Source: Paramacrobiotus metropolitanus (Eukaryota > Tardigrada > Eutardigrada > Parachela > Macrobiotidae). Taken from it: a stretch of 64,000 nt of DNA. Location of the stretch: the NCBI RefSeq assembly GCF_019649055.1, contig NW_026570326.1:1-64000 (forward strand). The letters run 5' to 3'. Under the pieces are notes generated by a model. That model saw only the letters and a program-made list of their open reading frames with translations. It searched no databases and was not told the DNA's origin. Made by a program: the position numbers and the translations under genes. This document shows, piece after piece, positions 33,901 through 44,293 of this stretch; the first letter of the stretch is position 1, and each line of letters begins with the position of its first letter.

Positions 33901-35688
33901 GCATAAATCGAGAAAAGGGGGCATCAAGCACAGTAATCGCTTATAATTGTAATAAACACAGCAAATACCACAGCTAACTACTATCTGTTTTTCCCTAATT
34001 TTCAAGGCGTCTTACCGTGTGTCGGCTTGCAGCATGTTTGAAAATGAAACGCACTTTTTTGCAGAAAACAATACTCCAACGCGTTTCGACACTTGTTCGA
34101 CAGCCTAGTGTTTTGCTTTGCGATATCAAATCGATCGAACTTCCGGTTGCTTATCGGGCAAAATTGTGATACAGGGCAGGACAGGTCTGCATGCTTGCGC
34201 TAGCGCGTGCTTGATGCAGTCGTCGCCTGTCTAGCCAGACGAAGATACTTACTGTAAACTGTACTGTGCGCTACATTGCCTTTAAACCCACGGGCGCATG
34301 GCGATTTTGGGTGTTTTTTTAATATTTAATTTTTAACCGTAAAGGAGTGTGCCCGCGCTTGCCCTTTTTGCTGTTTTTGCCCAATAAAACCAAATTCTGG
34401 TGTCTTATTAAATATATGACAATAATTGACTGCTGAACGCTGATCACTAATAGATTGTTATCCAACGCTACAAGTGCCAGAAACTGAAAAAGTGGTCAAA
34501 GCTTCTAAAAGGTAGACGATGTTGCGTTTGCTAGTAAGTACTTAAAACAAATTTCTTGCTTTTTCTTTTGTTTGCGCTTTGAGCTAAACGATATTTTTAT
34601 CCTTCCCCATTAGCGCTGCAATTGCTGCCACTACCAATAGTCCAATACTGTTACTACCATTACCAGAACAGTGCCATTCTGGCTACCACTAATAGTACCA
34701 GTATCATTGCGTAGTACCACTACCAGTACCACTACTAGTAACAGTAACATTTATTAGTACTACCCGAAATATCGAGCTATTTTTAGGTTTCATTGTAAAA
34801 ATTTCACAAACAAAGGAAAACTCAAAATACGTCTAAGATTTATTGAAGTATAATACGTACACAATGAAGATTTATTGTTTAAGATTTATTGTCCATTGAG
34901 TTGAATCTCAACAGTCGCACGTTTCGCGTACTAATTTTTTAGCTGACCCATTGAAACCATTATTTTGGTTTTTAACCGAAATCAAAACGATACAAATAGT
35001 GCTTTGGGGTGTGCCACTGTCTCAGTGGATCTATTATAAAATCGGGACCATGCACATGTACCGGGACATTTCCTAAACGTCCAAAAAGTAGCTGCGAGAT
35101 GAGATGAATCAAAGAGTTTCATCATCAGGTTGATACAGATATAGCCAGACTTTGGTATTTGCCATCAACAACTTCTGAATAAATTGGCAGGGCCAATTTC
35201 GAATCACGCACTGACTAAAACTTAATTTAAATTCCAGTGCTGAATTCCAGTGATGAAATTTAATTCCAGTGCTATTATAATGTTTTCTGGCTAGCTACAT
35301 TTTATTACACTCAGTACCACTGGAACTACATTTCATCACCGAGCTTTATTGTGTTGAATATTAACACTGTATTTATAGTTATGTGTACCAGAAAAATGGC
35401 TTACATTGCCGTCCTGATTAGAACTTCCACCTCCACGTTTTCCCGGTGTGTCCAGCGGCAGTAGCGTTCCCCGGCATGCTTCTTTATCGGTAGCACGCGG
35501 ATGTCCGCGAAATCTACACACTGAACCGACTGTTCAGTGTGATGAAAGTCGATCAGAAGCCCCTGGTCCATAACATCCGTCACGTATCCTCGATGTATAC
35601 CATCACTGGTAACAACATCCACCACGAATTTATCGTAATATACCGAGAAATACAGCCAATCCTTGAGAATCTTCGGTAGATTTGCCAT
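24995..35688 (-). CDS. F-box gene 1: intact five-exon F-box protein
   Basis: Exons in transcript order: 35405-35688, 32588-33108, 31483-31591, 26036-26388 and 24995-25470. Each junction is GT-AG, every phase agrees (2, 1, 2, 1) and the product is 580 aa with no stop. Exon 1 has a module I call N1 (GYVTDVMDQGLLIDF) shared with the three paralogues here. Exon 2 starts with a second segment (WTSARFLVFVP) like one in the paralogue at 60771. The F-box spans exons 3-4: YPDDVLFQIMANLDLVTQRTL, then RRTCSRWDVVLSSPSL, matching the LPxxLLxxIxxxLxxxxLxxxxxVCxxW pattern. The C-terminal part (KLVFSSTNW, then LLLDVYNQM) aligns weakly with the paralogues. F-box proteins bind SKP1 and bring substrates to SCF ubiquitin ligases. 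Intron 3 holds a 4.7-kb retrotransposon; intron 2 holds a MITE. Confidence 0.7.
26501..26726 (+). repeat. Split direct repeat A1 (5' terminal)
   Basis: 226 bp, identical by eye to A2. Forms the left end of the retrotransposon, and the shared sequence stops at CGTTTA. Confidence 0.9.
26788..28060 (+). pseudogene. gag: gag of the Ngaro-like element, frame-broken
   Basis: An ATG at 26788 opens a basic N-terminus (KKTAKKPRRA). The frame stops at 26985, and the body continues in other frames to 28060, with breaks near a CAG run (about 26950) and an A5 run (about 26997). The body has a capsid-like helical region (SWAGAFSVFSEYRITVAP, then WLEYDRQFRAF) seen in DIRS-order gags. A CCHC zinc knuckle (CRNCGMPGHFIKSC) and a second Cys/His cluster ending CSRCGESNHRAVNC follow. 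These would package the element RNA. Whether the breaks are decay or read errors is open, because the terminal repeats are identical. Confidence 0.75.
27678..29678 (+). CDS. pol: Reverse transcriptase-RNase H of the Ngaro-like element
   Basis: An open frame of 666 codons overlapping the end of gag in a different frame. The protein-like part starts at about 28100, so expression probably depends on frameshifting or reinitiation. RT motifs run from about residue 210: FVTNSLGARLKKDGTVRVIMD, AKMDVKSAFRLIP with the first catalytic Asp, LPFGLRSSPYIFEQF, and LHYVDDYFF with the YVDD catalytic pair. RNase H follows from about residue 515 with its acidic residues in YTDASATHG, IEYLEM, HCDNAGATHAW and NEIADALSR. 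No protease or methyltransferase is seen. The frame is intact throughout. The gene makes the DNA copy of the element RNA. Confidence 0.85.
   Translation: MNYGRISMRTHTSTASRIRSATPRMLLHVTKKNAQMLVVVKIKTGKRTTSVATVVCLGILLRAARYRVKDSRGTGSPFGPLPPRTEKSAVTSISAAAPLLARPAGNTPVRDAGSRTTAQLTAPKLVPELTVPARATTPLRTTAFAELLTEYPDASVVSFILDTLAHGAHIFYDGPQKERYTPNAATAKTHNAAVTEYITKEVEKGHSVGPFLSPPLPHFVTNSLGARLKKDGTVRVIMDLSQPTGDSVNDAIDVNKLPLEYCSVDDAVAILSSLGRGALMAKMDVKSAFRLIPVRRDLWNLLGYRWNGQYYFDVVLPFGLRSSPYIFEQFAKIIDWAVRRRSGLSSMLHYVDDYFFAGKPGSVECSTCMSTMSQICSELGVPLAHDKTEGPATQLIFLGILIDSVRQTLSLPTGKQNEIQAALEEWSSQRFCTRQQLQSLLGVLQFASKCVPASRLFTRRMIMLLSTHRNTKMIPLNSDFHKDLGWWREFLPTWNGTASFLQPDWTRSDVLHLYTDASATHGLGAYCQGAWFQLHWPLWITELQPCIEYLEMVPILLSVIVWGKKLAGLKVVFHCDNAGATHAWENLRSTNRGVLDIMRRLVKAAAVANMTLTLKHIAGINNEIADALSRFQQSRFRRLAPQAELHPVDCPDIFPDLRAALCHPQS
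29684..30575 (+). pseudogene. YR: Tyrosine recombinase of the Ngaro-like element, frame-broken
   Basis: Three consecutive frames make up one recombinase. 29684-29992 holds the N-terminal SAM-like core-binding domain (ESTRATYNAAFNKFQQYC). 29989 to about 30435 holds the first half of the catalytic domain, with the first Arg in FFGFFRIGEI. From about 30440 the original frame returns with the His-x-x-Arg box (HSFRIGAATT) and the Tyr nucleophile in TRYIRH. The first break is at an A4 run near 29970-29975 and the second near 30430. All catalytic residues survive but not in one frame. The enzyme would integrate the circular DNA copy. It may be inactive, or the breaks may be read errors. Confidence 0.75.
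30603..30763 (+). repeat. Split direct repeat B1
   Basis: 161 bp, identical by eye to B2, and directly abutting A2 (the overlap is TTAA). Confidence 0.9.
30760..30985 (+). repeat. Split direct repeat A2
   Basis: 226 bp, identical by eye to A1. The 74 bp between A2 and B2 (30986-31059) are unique and contain the AATAAA signal. Confidence 0.9.
31060..31220 (+). repeat. Split direct repeat B2 (3' terminal)
   Basis: 161 bp, ending AGAATTTAA, after which F-box gene 1 intron sequence resumes. Confidence 0.9.
32233..32473. mobile_element. MITE copy 2, in F-box gene 1 intron 2
   Basis: A 241-bp segment with imperfect inverted ends of about 42 bp (GTCGACCGA, GTCGA, GCACGAC and CCGTC blocks in the same order on both arms). 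The interior is rich in AAGAAA/CTAAG. Same family as 7745-7913. Confidence 0.6.
33398..33480. repeat. GTAT/TATG microsatellite
   Basis: An imperfect tetranucleotide run (GTATGTAT, TATGTGTATG) ending in a GT run. Lies in F-box gene 1 intron 1. Confidence 0.85.
34610..34765. repeat. ACC/ACT-rich trinucleotide-like tract
   Basis: A degenerate tract of ACCACTACC, AGTACCAGTA and TACTACC words, probably a decayed microsatellite. Lies in F-box gene 1 intron 1. Confidence 0.6.
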
Positions 35689-36870
35689 TAAAGGGAAGGC
35701 GTGTATCGCTTACAAGTAATATCCACGCATCCAAGACAGCACCCTCATCAAAATCCCTCGACAAGCGGAACAACACGTTTAATTGGCTTTAGTGCTGATT
35801 TCTGTACTGGACCAACACAGTTGGGATCTGCAGCAGTTGAACAGAGAAGCGTTAATAAAGTCAGTACGATGATAATAAATTCACACGGTTATAGCGAGAG
35901 TACGCACTACGGCAATAAGGACAGTACCATATACGAGTACACAGAACTCCGGGGAAGCTGCGAAAAAATCGATAATCCAGCATGGATGGAGGCCTGTGAT
36001 GGGATGAATAAGTATTGCACGAGTACAAAAAATATACAAGACGGTAGGGTACACTATACAAAGTGTAATTATGTATATCCCCGTATCCAGCCGCTATCGA
36101 TTTGTACAATCCTATGATTCATATCTTCCAGTCTACAGAGTATGCAGTATGCACATTCGTCCTGTCATGTGCGGCGTTCGTGTAACTCGGTGTGAGCATA
36201 TCGGGTTAGGATAATTTTAAATGTGCATTTAATTTTGATAGTCCAGTTTAAGCGCATATGCTTTGGATTTACTGATACCGGAAAAAGCTGATTTTTAATT
36301 AAATAGGGTGTAACACTAACTAATAATATATTTGGGCATCCTCAACCAACGCGGGGAACGGGAAAGATTTTTATCATATAATTATTGTCATCGCGCAATT
36401 TGAGTTTGATTCTGACAAAAAGCTTTTTTTATTTGCTTGTGACGCATGACAAAAATTCTGCGCAGAACGTTTTTAATTTAAGTAGCAAGTACTTGTACAG
36501 ATAACCGTAAACATGAATCTGAGAAATGTACTGTATCTGTACGTCGGACTACTACGTTCGTTATATTGCGACCGCAACGTAGCAAAAATAAAGCGAAACG
36601 TGACACAAGCAAATAAAGTGCACAAACAAAAAGAAGTTGATGAGGCGCGACCGCACACTGGCCGGTCGATTTAACTTCTTTTTGTCGTCCATTGCATGTA
36701 CATCATTACAAGCATAATCCCCTTTTGAGTTCGTAATATTTCCCCTAAGAGTTTTAGAATTAGGACAATATTTTATTAAAATTATTTATTTAATAAAAGT
36801 GAACAAACAGGCAAAAACGAGGGGTCATGGGCAAAAACAAATATATAAATAGCGTTTTTATATGGCTAAG
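35689..36870. other. Upstream region of F-box gene 1, no other gene supported
   Basis: A plus-strand frame at 35701-36117 starts with GTG and has no splice or composition support. An inverted repeat ACAAAAAGAAGTT / AACTTCTTTTTGT lies at about 36627-36684. Confidence 0.4.
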
Positions 36871-37065
36871 GCTATTTGGCCGCATCTGTTCACAGTGCGG
36901 CAAAATAGCCTTTTGCTATTTTGCCGCACACTGCGTTAAAATAGCTTTCAGCTATTTTGCCGCAGTATGGTAGGCAAAATAGCCATTTGCTATTTCGCCG
37001 CACACGGCGTTTAAACAGCCTTTTGCTATTTTGCCGCACTGTGGTCGTAGCTAATTTGCCACAGT
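36871..37065. repeat. Array of GCAAAATAGC hairpins
   Basis: Several imperfect palindromes of the form GGCAAAATAGC - 5 to 6 nt - GCTATTTTGCC. They are separated by GCACACTGCG / GCACACGGCG linkers and bounded by GCCGCATCTGTTCACAGTGCGGC and CCGCACTGTGG. Each unit can fold on itself and neighbouring units can also pair. Confidence 0.8.
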
Positions 37066-38500
37066 AAAGGGTACGGCCATCTAGACTCTAGAGCTACATT
37101 TTGTGTTGGATTTTGAGCTAACGCCTGAACCCTTCAGCCGGCGGTACGCGAAGGAGTGCGAGTATCATGAAAAAATTCAGTTAAAAAAGGGAGTTTGGGA
37201 ACCTGTGCTGACCATATGTCTGTCGCAGTGACTATGTCGCTTGCCAACGCCAATGCACATGGACAGTCCACAGCATAAAAGTGTTTAATTCTGTGATAAC
37301 TTGCGAAGACTAATTACGTAAAAGCAAAACTTCGTTAAATAGCACAAAAAATATTTAAAATGAAAGTGTAGAAGTGGTCAAGAAAATAACCGAAGTCAGC
37401 AAAAAATTAAAAACTTCCAAATACCGTTTTCATTTGTTGTGACCACGACTACAGATAGAATACTGAAAATAAACGATACCAGCGATGTTTTTTCCCAAAA
37501 CTTTCAATATGCTCTCATATGAGACTGCAGGAAGCAATATTTTTTGGTTTAAGATTACATTACTAGCGCATTGTCCGCGCTTACATTTTTCCTGGGTGTG
37601 ACCGCAGGTGCCATCGTACAAAAAGGGGTGCCGATGGTCCAACTGCAGTGGTCATTAGTGCCAAATCAAGTATTAGAGGTCACTAACACTTTTTGGAACG
37701 CTTAAGCGGCCGAAAGTAACTAATAAGGCTGTCGTTAAGGTCAACCTCATTGATGTGCACGCTCCAGTGTGCAGTTACGTGCTGTACAGGTAATCAGCAA
37801 CCGCCCGAGACTGATCAAAACTCAAAATACACATTCTTCAGAGCTGCGCAGCTCTCTTCCTTAGCGTGCCCAAGCGATGCATCGATATGTACAAACGCGG
37901 CAAAGCGCTGTTTCACAGTGTTATTGCAATGGCGGTAGAATTGCAATCCGGACGGTTTCCCTGAACGTTATGTTTTTCTGGAAGCAGACAAATTTTGAGA
38001 CGATTCTGTTTTCCGCCGCACCGCCCAGGTTGTTCATTAGCAGTAGGACAGCAGACGAACAAAGGCTCACGATAGTGGGGAAACAAGGCTTTATTGTGGA
38101 TTGCAATAATGCACCAGAAACTAAAACACGAAGCACGTGGAAAGCTCGGCGTGATCGTAATCATGAAAGTACAATTAATGATAATGCTAGTGAATGCTAA
38201 CGAACGGCATATCGAGCCGAACAGAGGAAAAAGACTGATGCGGCACTGGGCAGATCCCACACGAGCGGGACGAACGCTATCGTCTGAGACGAAAGGCCGT
38301 AGGAGTGTCTATGCCGAGTCAAGGCCAGTGGTAAGGCGCTTGTAACCGACAAAAACGTCTGGACAACCAAGGCGCCGGCAAAAGTTGTGGTCGATAGATT
38401 GACTAAACCGTCCGGCGGCCGAAAAAGCGTCCGCCGTAAATTTTGCCCACCCAAATATTTTTGCGGTCTCGATGCGACCAGAAGCTCCTGATAGCTTTTG
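37066..38500. other. No gene seen
   Basis: Intergenic. A segment near 38425-38455 (CGTAAATTTTGCCCACCC) resembles 31232-31252 beside the retrotransposon, suggesting a dispersed short repeat. Confidence 0.35.
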
Positions 38501-38785
38501 CAGCCCGGCCACTTTGGTCGGAGCACTAATCCAGCTCGAACACTTTAATCGGAGCACGATTTAGACCTGGACCCTTTGGTCGGAGCACCATTTTAGCCCG
38601 GACACTAGGGTCGGAGCGATATTCCAGCTCTGACACTTTGGTCAGAGTACTATAACAGCCCGGACACTTTGGTCGGAGTACTATTCCAGGCCGGAAACTT
38701 TGGCCGGAGCACGATTTAGACCCGGACCCTTAAGCCGGAGCACTAAGCCAGCCCGGACACTTCAGTCAACACGCCCGGACAGCTT
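38501..38785. repeat. 31-bp minisatellite
   Basis: About nine imperfect units of about 31 bp with the core CCCGGACACTTTGGTCGGAG, alternating between ACTATTCCAG-type and ACGATTTAGA-type spacers. A single unit in reverse orientation occurs at about 39493-39522 (AGTACTCAGACCAAAGTGTT). Confidence 0.85.
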
Positions 38786-39789
38786 GATCATGGTACTATC
38801 ATGGTACTATTAGATTTAGAAAACTGGCGAACAGACACCTTCTGTTGCCGTACGATTTCTTCAGTTTCTTAGCACAATCTCTTCCACAGCTGATTTTAGC
38901 ATTTTTTTATTCAGTATTGCATTCTACTGCGATAATTGATTTAATTATGGTGGGGCTCCGCATACCATCTTTTACCACCTTTGGCACCGTGTACCACCTT
39001 CATACCGCGTTTGGCTCCCAATACCACCTTTAATACACCACGTTTGTCTTCGCATACCATCTTTTATTTTTTAAAAAATTATTAAAGATAAACCAAAGAT
39101 ATGACATTCGCTTTATCAAGTTATTTTGTTCCTAAAATCGGAACGTTAAAAATGCAATCACAAGTTTGAACTGCCGATAAAATTTTTGAACGTTTAAGGT
39201 GACTCAAGATGTCTGAAAGACGGAATAGTAATGCTGTCGACTGCAGGCCATCAACGGCGGCCTTCACATACGATCTCTTCCACAAAAGAAGCCCGACAAA
39301 AACATGGTACACTGGACAAGGTATGTGACAATGGATAGCGGAGGTTTACCAATAAAAAGACGCGCCGCACGCAAGGCTTAAAGATTTGAAAATCCAAGAT
39401 TTGATTTTATAGCGCATCGATATCGACGATGCTGCGCAAGCAAACTATTCGGCTGCCTCAGATGCCATCGAACCAAAGAGTCTGGGCTGGAAAAGTACTC
39501 AGACCAAAGTGTTCGGGCTAAAAAGTGAACAAAACGAAGTATTATTCTGTCTCTCTAGTAAAATAAAACATCGCAAATCCTGGCGAGCTGGTTAATAAAA
39601 GAAATCTGCTAAAGATCAAAATAAGGACATAATTTCGAGAATAAAAAAGAAAACTCAAAGTCTAGGTGGTCCGGGACCTTTTAACGAATAGAGGGCGTCC
39701 GCTTAGGGGGATCTAGTCCACTTAATATCTGGCCATCCGTGTCCGAGGCTTCGGTTCTCGGGATACCTGATGGCACCGGTTCAGTTCAG

Positions 39790-40700
39790 CGGGGGTCAGG
39801 TAAGAAATTGGCGCGACACTTACTTCCGACCAAGTTACGTCGGGTAAGGTATGAATCTCCGTAGCCGGATGAGAAAATGGGCGTGAAACTCACTTCCGAC
39901 CGGGTATTTTCCAGCTAAACTTCACCGGAACCTTTGTAGCCAGGTAATACAAGCTTGTGCTTACGTCCAGCGGAGGTTAATCAGCTGACGTGAGCAGAGA
40001 GGCCCTGTCGCATCCGCGAATGCCGTGAGGCATCCTTTCTGGGTAAGGAATTGGACCTATAGAGTTATTTGGTCGATGGATCTTCCGGTAAAGTCTGGTA
40101 ATCCGAGGTTTTGTCTGGGCATAAACCGTAATTTTGCGTCCTGTCGCCTATTGGGAAACGAGGACAGGCTAGTGTTGAGGGGTTTTATGGTCGCACGTCA
40201 TTTAAACCGCACAGTGCAACGTAAACCACGTTTTTGTTGGTTCCTGCTTCTGAGCAGGGATTCCGACTCCTATGTCCAATCGGCTCCGATGTTCCAAGGG
40301 ACTTCGTCCGACAAAACCCCTTCGGTTTTGTGTCCAACCGCCTAATTGGGAAACATAGACCGGCTCATGCTGGGCTTCAAGGGTCGAATCCGAGGGTATC
40401 TTTGGTCATCGATTTAAAATCTACAAGCAGTCTCGGTTGTTGAGGTAAAGTCCGGGGGTTACCCTCGGCTGCACTGGTGGATCGTGGCTAGGCTTCAGTT
40501 TGGCTAACTGCTGGGTCGGATTATGGGCATTTCGTTCGGGCAAAACCTTGAATTTCGTCTCCTGTCGCCTATTGAGCAACAAAGAGATGGTTATTGTCGG
40601 CTTGGAGGCTTCGATCCGGGCTACCCTCCTTTTCCCAGATAGCCTCGGCAGCCGATGTAACCTCGGTCAGGCGATCGGCTCAGCTCGACCCTCGGTGTTT
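39790..40700. repeat. Diverged direct repeats of the CCGACC family
   Basis: Two copies of a CACTTACTTCCGACC-type segment about 68 bp apart (near 39815 and 39885) are followed by three diverged copies of a roughly 200-bp unit marked by CTGTCGCCTATTGGGAAAC at about 40141, 40333 and 40559. No open frame extends across the units. Confidence 0.6.
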
Positions 40701-40712
40701 CGTCCGGGCATC

Positions 40713-41035
40713 GAAAAAAAACGAAGAACTATCTCTCAATGGACGAATTCGACCAAGAGGAACTTGCCTGGCCCACATGGGTGAAATAGTAAAAGTTACC
40801 CTGGCCGACCATCGACGGATGGAATGACCGACCACTTGTCGGATACCATTATGACCGACCATTTGTCGGATATCATTACGACCGACCACAGTTCGGCTAA
40901 CAACGGATTGCATCGGATGGAAATACTACTCCTGGCCATAGAAGTGTACTCTGTAAGGTAGTAGTCAACCGACCCATTCCATCGTAAAAACTCAAAATTT
41001 CCGACCGGACCTTCGAACCAGTTGATGTAACAAAC
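40713..41035. repeat. Second copy of the left-end repeat family
   Basis: Aligns by eye with 4935-5175: shared GAATTCGAC, ACATGGG, tandem GACCGACCA-TTGTCGGATA boxes and TTCCGACCGGACCTTCGA. It differs by an insertion of one extra GACCGACC/TCGGATA unit. Confidence 0.6.
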
Positions 41036-41696
41036 AATTAGCAGATGTGTGTTATGGGCCGACAAACCAGCGCATCCGACCGATCCAAGAAACCGAAACG
41101 AAGAGAATTTTGGCTCTGCTTACTATCAGACGGCCACAATGTTTATTAACTAATGTTGGCACGATACCCGAAAGTTTCGGCAAGAGCGCAGGCAAGTGGC
41201 TGTATCAGTTTTCGGGGCTACCCAAGACACTCACTAATCGCAGTGAAAGAAACCAGTATTTGTAAAGAGTTGGAACGGCTGCATGCCGAAAAGAACTTCG
41301 TCGGTATTACTACAGTATTTCGTGCATACACAGAATGGAAGCTGTATCAGCAATAAAGTGCTTCATATCTGTGCGTATCCACAGAAACCTATTGCACAGT
41401 TTTTAAAAACAAACATACTACAAAGTACTTGTAGCACTGTCTAACACATGCTGTACTATGTGCGAATTCGAGCCTCCCACCAAACAGAAAAATTCGCTAA
41501 AGTAACTAAATTAAAATAACGGGATGGAGGGAGCAAATACTGCATATTAGCGACTATTCCTATAATTTGAGGACAAAACAGTGTATAGTTCCGGTGACGT
41601 TGACAGCTAAATGTCAGAAAGCGGCTCGGTACACGCAGTGCTCTTGGGTACGTGATGGCCCAGGCATCCACTGACGGAAACGTGGTTCTTTGGGCG
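41036..41696. other. No supported gene
   Basis: A plus-strand frame at 41153-41356 ending KLYQQ could be a terminal exon, but it has no ATG and no clear acceptor. Confidence 0.3.
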
Positions 41697-43528
41697 TCAG
41701 TTGCTGTAGGCCAGCAGAAAATATCGGCTGATGCGCGACAGTTTCTCCACCTGTAAACCCTTCGGTCCGTCCACGCACCACTTCTTGCCGCGATAATGCG
41801 CCGAAGAACGCGGATCTTCTGACTGCGTCGCACATAGCATCTATAAAAGCAATCAAAGCTTAAAGTATTTTGCAGCTACACAGGTTCTCAAAATGGATCG
41901 GTGAACTGGCAAATCTTACCTTGCGCATATAGTTTTCTATCTGTACTGTACTTTGGTCTTTTCAACCGAACGGCATGACAGCTGCTGTAGCTGATCGTTC
42001 ACTTCCCGAATCCTTGCGTCAGTCAGTACCGGCAGCGCCGCGTCCAACGCGTCCCACAAAGCGCAGTGAAACCCATCGTTATTTGGCGGCCGCGCTGAAC
42101 GAATTCTCGCCGAAAGAAGGTCAGGGTCGTCCAGGTGCACACAGCAGTTGGTAAGGCGGATCGTACCACAGGGCAGACTACGGCAAACTGCCATAAATCG
42201 CGATAACAAATCAGGATCGCGTTTCTTATTCCACCCGTGGAAAGCTGAGTCCATGGGATGCAGGGCACAGCCGGCGACGACATCTTCATGCAAGCAGCGA
42301 TTAATCTTCAAAGAAAACCCCAGTGGATTAGCGAACTGCTGACTTCCCAGTCGGATTCCAGGCTGCTGGTTCGCCACGTAGCGGATCATTTCGCACAGCG
42401 CCATGATGTCTTCCATGCACATGGAGTTGCGTCGACCGTTAATCACAATGTGCCGAGTGCCAGGACGCAAGCAACTGTACAGCGTCGCAAAGCACAAGAA
42501 TTCGCTGTATCGGTACGCATCCTTGGAAGGCAGGCAGTCTTCGACCACAACACGACCGCGCAGCGCCGGTATCTCCATCAAAGCGTTCCATGCTGGGCAT
42601 ACCGCACGCAGTCTCGACTGTGTCGCCGTGTCCAAATACGAAAAACACTTCCAGCCACAATTCCACCGGCAGCGCCAGCTCCTCACATGGTGTAGCGGCA
42701 ACGCTAGGCCATATATCTTCGAGACTCCTGAGCAGACAACCCACGAAAAAATTCTTTTTCAACCTGGACATCGCACAATTTGTATAACAAAGCCGATTAA
42801 ACCACACAAAAAACTCATGCTTACCGGCGAAGTTTTCATGTGCTCCGTCCAATAAGCTGTTTTAGACAGCCAAGACAGGTACTCCAACTGTCCATCCCAG
42901 AGATTCACGATGCCATCACGACATTGTGTGTCATAACAATAAGAGAGTTGCGAATAGTAGCTGGGCGAATATAACTGCTTGATGAACGCTGTTGCTTCTT
43001 GGGAAGAAATTGCGCGAAATCTGTCGTCGAGCTGCATCGTATCCTTAAAAAAGGTCCCTGTACAAATATGACCTGATGATATAGCATCTTCGTCATCCGC
43101 AGACCGCTTGTTTCTCATCATCCGACGCTGAGCGAGCGCTTTCTCCACTGGCTAGCGAAGGCGTTCGATGGGGAAGAAATCTGTACACGACGCACCGTTG
43201 TCGCATCGTCGCCAATGGACGATAGCCCCTGCGTATTGCTGGTGCGTAACGTTGCATCCGAAATGGCTCGTTTCACCGGGCAACCAAATCCACGGTCCCA
43301 ATGGCGTCTCCGGTACACAGAACTGACGGAACGATCTCTGTCGTATCTCATCAACTTCTTGTTCAGCTGGAAGACGCTGTGGTACGGAACATATTCTCGT
43401 CTTCGGTTGGGACAGAGCAGATCAACGATTAGAATGTTTTCGGCCACGTCCACTACGCGCGCGTATCGCATCATCCCGTCGTCGTCCAGAACGTCCACGC
43501 TGGTTTTACGGCCCATTCCGCTCGGCAT
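41697..43528 (-). pseudogene. F-box gene 2: frame-broken paralogue
   Basis: The ATG at 43528 opens the N1 module (ARVVDVAENILIVDL) found in the other F-box genes here. A second conserved segment (KDTMQLDDRFRAISSQEA, about 43005-43055) is shared with the paralogue at 55-60 kb. The F-box starts LPVELWLEVF in one frame and continues SYLDTATQSRLRAVCPAWNAL in another. The break is at a run of five A/T at 42641-42645. Phases at the intron before it also fail to agree. The C-terminal exon 41697-41840 (HYRGKKWCVDG, then VEKLSRISRYF) is clearly homologous to 55009-55180. Either the gene has decayed or two indels are sequencing errors; a corrected version would be an F-box protein of about 600 residues. 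Confidence 0.7.
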
Positions 43529-44079
43529 AATTGAAGGCGTGTGGTATACAAGGGAAAGGTAAACCCTTACCAAATGGACCACACTCTTCACTGCGTTGCC
43601 GGGGGGATAAGTTAATCACAATCCCGGAAACTTTGAACTGGTGCATCGTACTCTTGACAGCAGTAGGAAACACTGCTTATGCACGAGTTACTTGCAAGAT
43701 TTGGCTCTAAACTAAATATAACTCTAATAAATCTTTTGCACTATTCGAATGTCGAAGCGACTGAAGCTAGCGGACGGCTGAGCGATTTCTGATTGCAGGT
43801 TAGTAGAAAAAAAGGGCACCCAATCAGCTTGTGCCGCAGCAGATGTGCCCAGGAAGCGCAAGCGGAGCGAATATTCAAGCGCAAATGACAATAAGCGTCT
43901 TTATACATAATAGCTAATATCATAATCATAATATATATTACTAAGCACTTCTCTTAAGAGGAGAGTGCGCATAGCGTTCTCCCAAACGGAATGCTAGCAT
44001 TACATAACTGAAACTGTGCGCCTATAATTAAAACGTGTGCTTGCAACGAACGGGGGTGGAAGGCGGTGCTTGATGCCTA
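43529..44079. other. No gene seen
   Basis: Intergenic between the F-box gene 2 start and the pogo-like transposon. Ends in the TA target site at 44078-44079. Confidence 0.5.
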
Positions 44080-44139
44080 CGAGGACGAGCTTAGTACATG
44101 TGATAGACAAAAAAACTAGCGAGAGAATCTGATAACCAT
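44080..44139 (+). repeat. Left terminal inverted repeat
   Basis: 60 bp; pairs with 46680-46739 except for one A/C difference within the A run. Confidence 0.92.
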
Positions 44140-44293
44140 GCCCGGCCCGTGCAACACGGGCAACCACCCAGGTTTGTCAGTGCTGGTAAACACATCACAT
44201 TTAATACAAATAATTATCCCAGTAATACCGCACACTTTATTTCTTACAGTAAAACTTTGACTTTGTAGAACCACATGTGAAATTTCAGAGGAC

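Noticed and set aside
35701-36117. Plus-strand 138-codon ORF upstream of F-box gene 1
   Set aside because: It starts at a GTG, has no acceptor in place and overlaps the exp promoter side of a well supported gene; probably chance.
40570-40640. TTCGATCCGGG and TCGAATCCGAGG as tRNA B boxes near 40.4-40.6 kb
   Set aside because: They belong to the 200-bp diverged direct repeats and lack tRNA structure.
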